From ELB16-189 sp018266435 (GTDB taxonomy: Bacteria; Bacteroidota; Bacteroidia; Cytophagales; Cyclobacteriaceae), in the NCBI GenBank assembly GCA_030123525.1, contig CP126125.1:124001-188000 (forward strand): a stretch of 64,000 nucleotides of DNA, given 5' to 3'. Positions within the stretch are counted from its first letter, which is position 1; every line of letters begins with the position of its first letter. The notes under the pieces are model-generated. The model made no database searches. It saw only the letters and a list, made by a program, of their open reading frames with translations, and was not told the DNA's origin. Positions 62,468 through 64,000 of this stretch are shown piece by piece. The position numbers and the translations under genes were made by a program.

Positions 62468-64000
62468 TTACTCTTTATCCAGGAATGGATACCTGTAATT
62501 TACAGGTGTAACAAACGTCTCTTTGATGGTGCGCAACGATACCCAGCGCAGCAAGTTTACCTTTGCCCCGGCTTTATCGTTTGTACCTGATCCTCTGGCT
62601 CCTCCAAATGGCTGCTGCCCCACTACGGCTCCGGTAGGTTTATCATTGATGTAAAAATTACCGGCACTGTTGGTTAGTTTTTTAGTAGCAAGTTCTACGG
62701 CAAAACGGTCGCGTGCAAAAACCGAACCGGTCAGCGCGTAAGGTGATGTTTGATCAACCAGCTCAAGTGTTTGCTCAAAATTTTCTGCATGGTACACATA
62801 AAGGGTAAGTACCGGGCCAAAAATTTCTTCACACATGGTAAGCGATGAGGGGTCTTTGGTTACGATCACGGTGGGTTCGATAAAATATCCTTTTGATTTG
62901 TCGTGTTTCCCTCCGGCAATGATCTCGTTCATTGGGTTTTGTTTAGCCTTTTCGATATACCCGGAAATAGAATCGAACGCTTTTTCATCAATTACGGCAT
63001 TGACAAAATTTCCAAAGTCTTCTACTCCACCAATTTTGATGCTCTTCAGTTCTTCCACCATAATTTTTTTCACTTCTTCCCAAAGGTTAGAGGGAATGTA
63101 GGCTCGTGAGGCAGCCGAGCATTTTTGTCCCTGGTACTCAAAGGCACCACGCACCAAGCCGGTGGCTACTTGCCGGGCATCAGCGCTCTTATGGGCAATT
63201 ACAAAATCCTTTCCTCCTGTTTCGCCTACGATGCGCGGATACGATTTGTACTTGGCTATATTTTCTCCGATGGTTTTCCACATGCCGTTAAAGACACCCG
63301 TGCTACCGGTGAATTGAATGCCTCCAAAATCTTTGTGTGAAAAAATTACATCAGCAGCATCGGGGCCGCTTACATAAATCAGGTTGATCACACCATCGGG
63401 CAAGCCTGCTTCTTTCAAAACCTGCATGATCACCTGGGCCGCATAAACCTGTGTGTTGCTCGGTTTCCACACCACGGTGTTGCCCATCATGGCCATGCTG
63501 GTGGGTAAGTTGCCGGCAATGGCCGTGAAGTTGAAGGGGGTTAGTGCAAAACAAAAACCTTCCAGCGGCCGGTATTCAATCTTATTCCAAACCCCGGGCG
63601 ATGAGATGGGCTGATCACTATAAATTTCGCTCATGAATGCCACATTGAAGCGCAAGAAATCAATCAACTCGCAGGCTGAATCAATCTCTGCCTGAAAAGC
63701 ATTCTTCGATTGTCCCAGCATAGTTGCTGCGTTGATTTTATAACGGTATGGGCCGGCCAATAAATCGGCTGCTTTAAGAAAAATACTGGCGCGGTTTTCC
63801 CAGCTCAGGGTGCTCCACAGCTCTTTGGCGGCCATGGCTGCCTGAATGGCTTGCGCTACATGGCTTTTGTCTCCCTGGTGAAAATGCCCGAGCACGTGTT
63901 TATGATCGTGTGGTGGAGAAAGTTTCTTTTTGTTTCCGGTGCGCACTTCATCTGCCCCGATATACATGGGTATATCAACTTCGTGGGCACGTGCTTCTTC
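62468..64000 (-). CDS. pruA: Delta-1-pyrroline-5-carboxylate dehydrogenase (5' end beyond the window)
   Basis: Oxidises glutamate-gamma-semialdehyde/P5C to glutamate, second step of proline catabolism; cytosolic. The aldehyde dehydrogenase fold is clear from ALTPFNFTAIAGNL, NTVVWKPSNTQV and IQFTGSTGVFNGMW, the catalytic Glu in VGETGGKD, and the catalytic Cys in YQGQKCSAASRAYIP. CEEIFGPVLTLYVY and the C-terminal GNFYINDKPTGAVVGQQPFGGARGSGTNDKAG are also present. The ATG at 63967 is not the start. Reading on to the window edge stays open (EEARAHEVDIP), and the P5CDH of this phylum is ~540 aa, so the N-terminus (about 40 residues) lies outside. No proline dehydrogenase is visible. Confidence 0.93.
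   Translation of the reverse strand, partial: EEARAHEVDIPMYIGADEVRTGNKKKLSPPHDHKHVLGHFHQGDKSHVAQAIQAAMAAKELWSTLSWENRASIFLKAADLLAGPYRYKINAATMLGQSKNAFQAEIDSACELIDFLRFNVAFMSEIYSDQPISSPGVWNKIEYRPLEGFCFALTPFNFTAIAGNLPTSMAMMGNTVVWKPSNTQVYAAQVIMQVLKEAGLPDGVINLIYVSGPDAADVIFSHKDFGGIQFTGSTGVFNGMWKTIGENIAKYKSYPRIVGETGGKDFVIAHKSADARQVATGLVRGAFEYQGQKCSAASRAYIPSNLWEEVKKIMVEELKSIKIGGVEDFGNFVNAVIDEKAFDSISGYIEKAKQNPMNEIIAGGKHDKSKGYFIEPTVIVTKDPSSLTMCEEIFGPVLTLYVYHAENFEQTLELVDQTSPYALTGSVFARDRFAVELATKKLTNSAGNFYINDKPTGAVVGQQPFGGARGSGTNDKAGAKVNLLRWVSLRTIKETFVTPVNYRYPFLDKE

Noticed and set aside
1..64000. tRNA, rRNA, integrase, phage or conjugation genes marking a mobile island
   Set aside because: None was found on either strand; the accessory nature of 19.8-30.7 kb rests on composition, paralogy and unknown content only.

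Overview
The window looks like a chromosomal segment of a Bacteroidota bacterium, most likely of the Cytophagales/Cyclobacteriaceae type. The evidence is a SusC/SusD pair, type III glutamine synthetase, DUF4290 beside murA, DUF3109, many short-leader genes with TAnnTTTG -7 boxes (a textbook TTTG-N19-TACCTTTG stands before rpsF), and a near absence of strong ribosome binding sites. No rRNA, tRNA, CRISPR array, transposase or phage gene was found.

Layout. 1-7 kb: aspartate kinase (-), malate dehydrogenase, a small exported protein, a FecA-like TonB receptor, a shortened carboxymuconolactone-decarboxylase-like protein and a DUF3179 membrane protein. 7-12.1 kb: an orphan SusD/SusC pair (-). 12.7-16.6 kb: acyl-CoA carboxylase carboxyltransferase and glutamine synthetase III (-). 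16.8-19.5 kb: Ppx/GppA phosphatase, DUF423 membrane protein, and a convergent exported M24 peptidase. 19.8-30.7 kb: an accessory island of paralogous secreted proteins (families A, B and C in the order A1-B-C1-A2-[HTH-PRTase]-C2-A3). 31-44.9 kb: penicillin acylase family lipoprotein, rpsF-rpsR-rplI, DUF3109, PcrA/UvrD helicase, DUF4290-murA, MoaE, a histidine phosphatase/NTF2-like pair, a TPR/HD-domain pair, thioredoxin-like protein and several very small membrane proteins. 44.9-64 kb: amidohydrolase, outer membrane protein, YicC, a very large TolB-propeller/Omp85-like protein coupled to a FAD oxidoreductase, M20 amidohydrolase, a membrane protein/winged-helix/CreD operon, two tandem TPR histidine kinases and proline catabolic P5C dehydrogenase running off the right edge.

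The candidate undescribed system is the 19.8-30.7 kb island. Four transcription units in it (before B, A2, C2 and A3) carry the same 26-bp partly palindromic element, 18-19 bp upstream of a TAnnTTTA -7 box. That is where the -33 box should be, which suggests one dedicated activator or sigma factor co-expresses the secreted A, B and C proteins. Embedded in the island is a winged-helix/phosphoribosyltransferase fusion gene flanked on both sides by a different, perfect TTTACTAT-N2-ATAGTAAA palindrome. Families A and C are duplicated, and parts of the A genes are almost identical at DNA level, pointing to recent duplication or gene conversion.

Other points of interest: MurA has Asp in place of the catalytic Cys (predicted fosfomycin insensitivity); a perfect 18-bp palindrome sits against the start codon of the winged-helix/CreD operon; one protein fuses a degenerate peptidase-MA-like domain, a TolB propeller and an Omp85-like barrel; and two unlisted small membrane-protein genes (43699-43839 and 40437-40580) can be read. 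Family assignments come from recognised motifs, not database searches.
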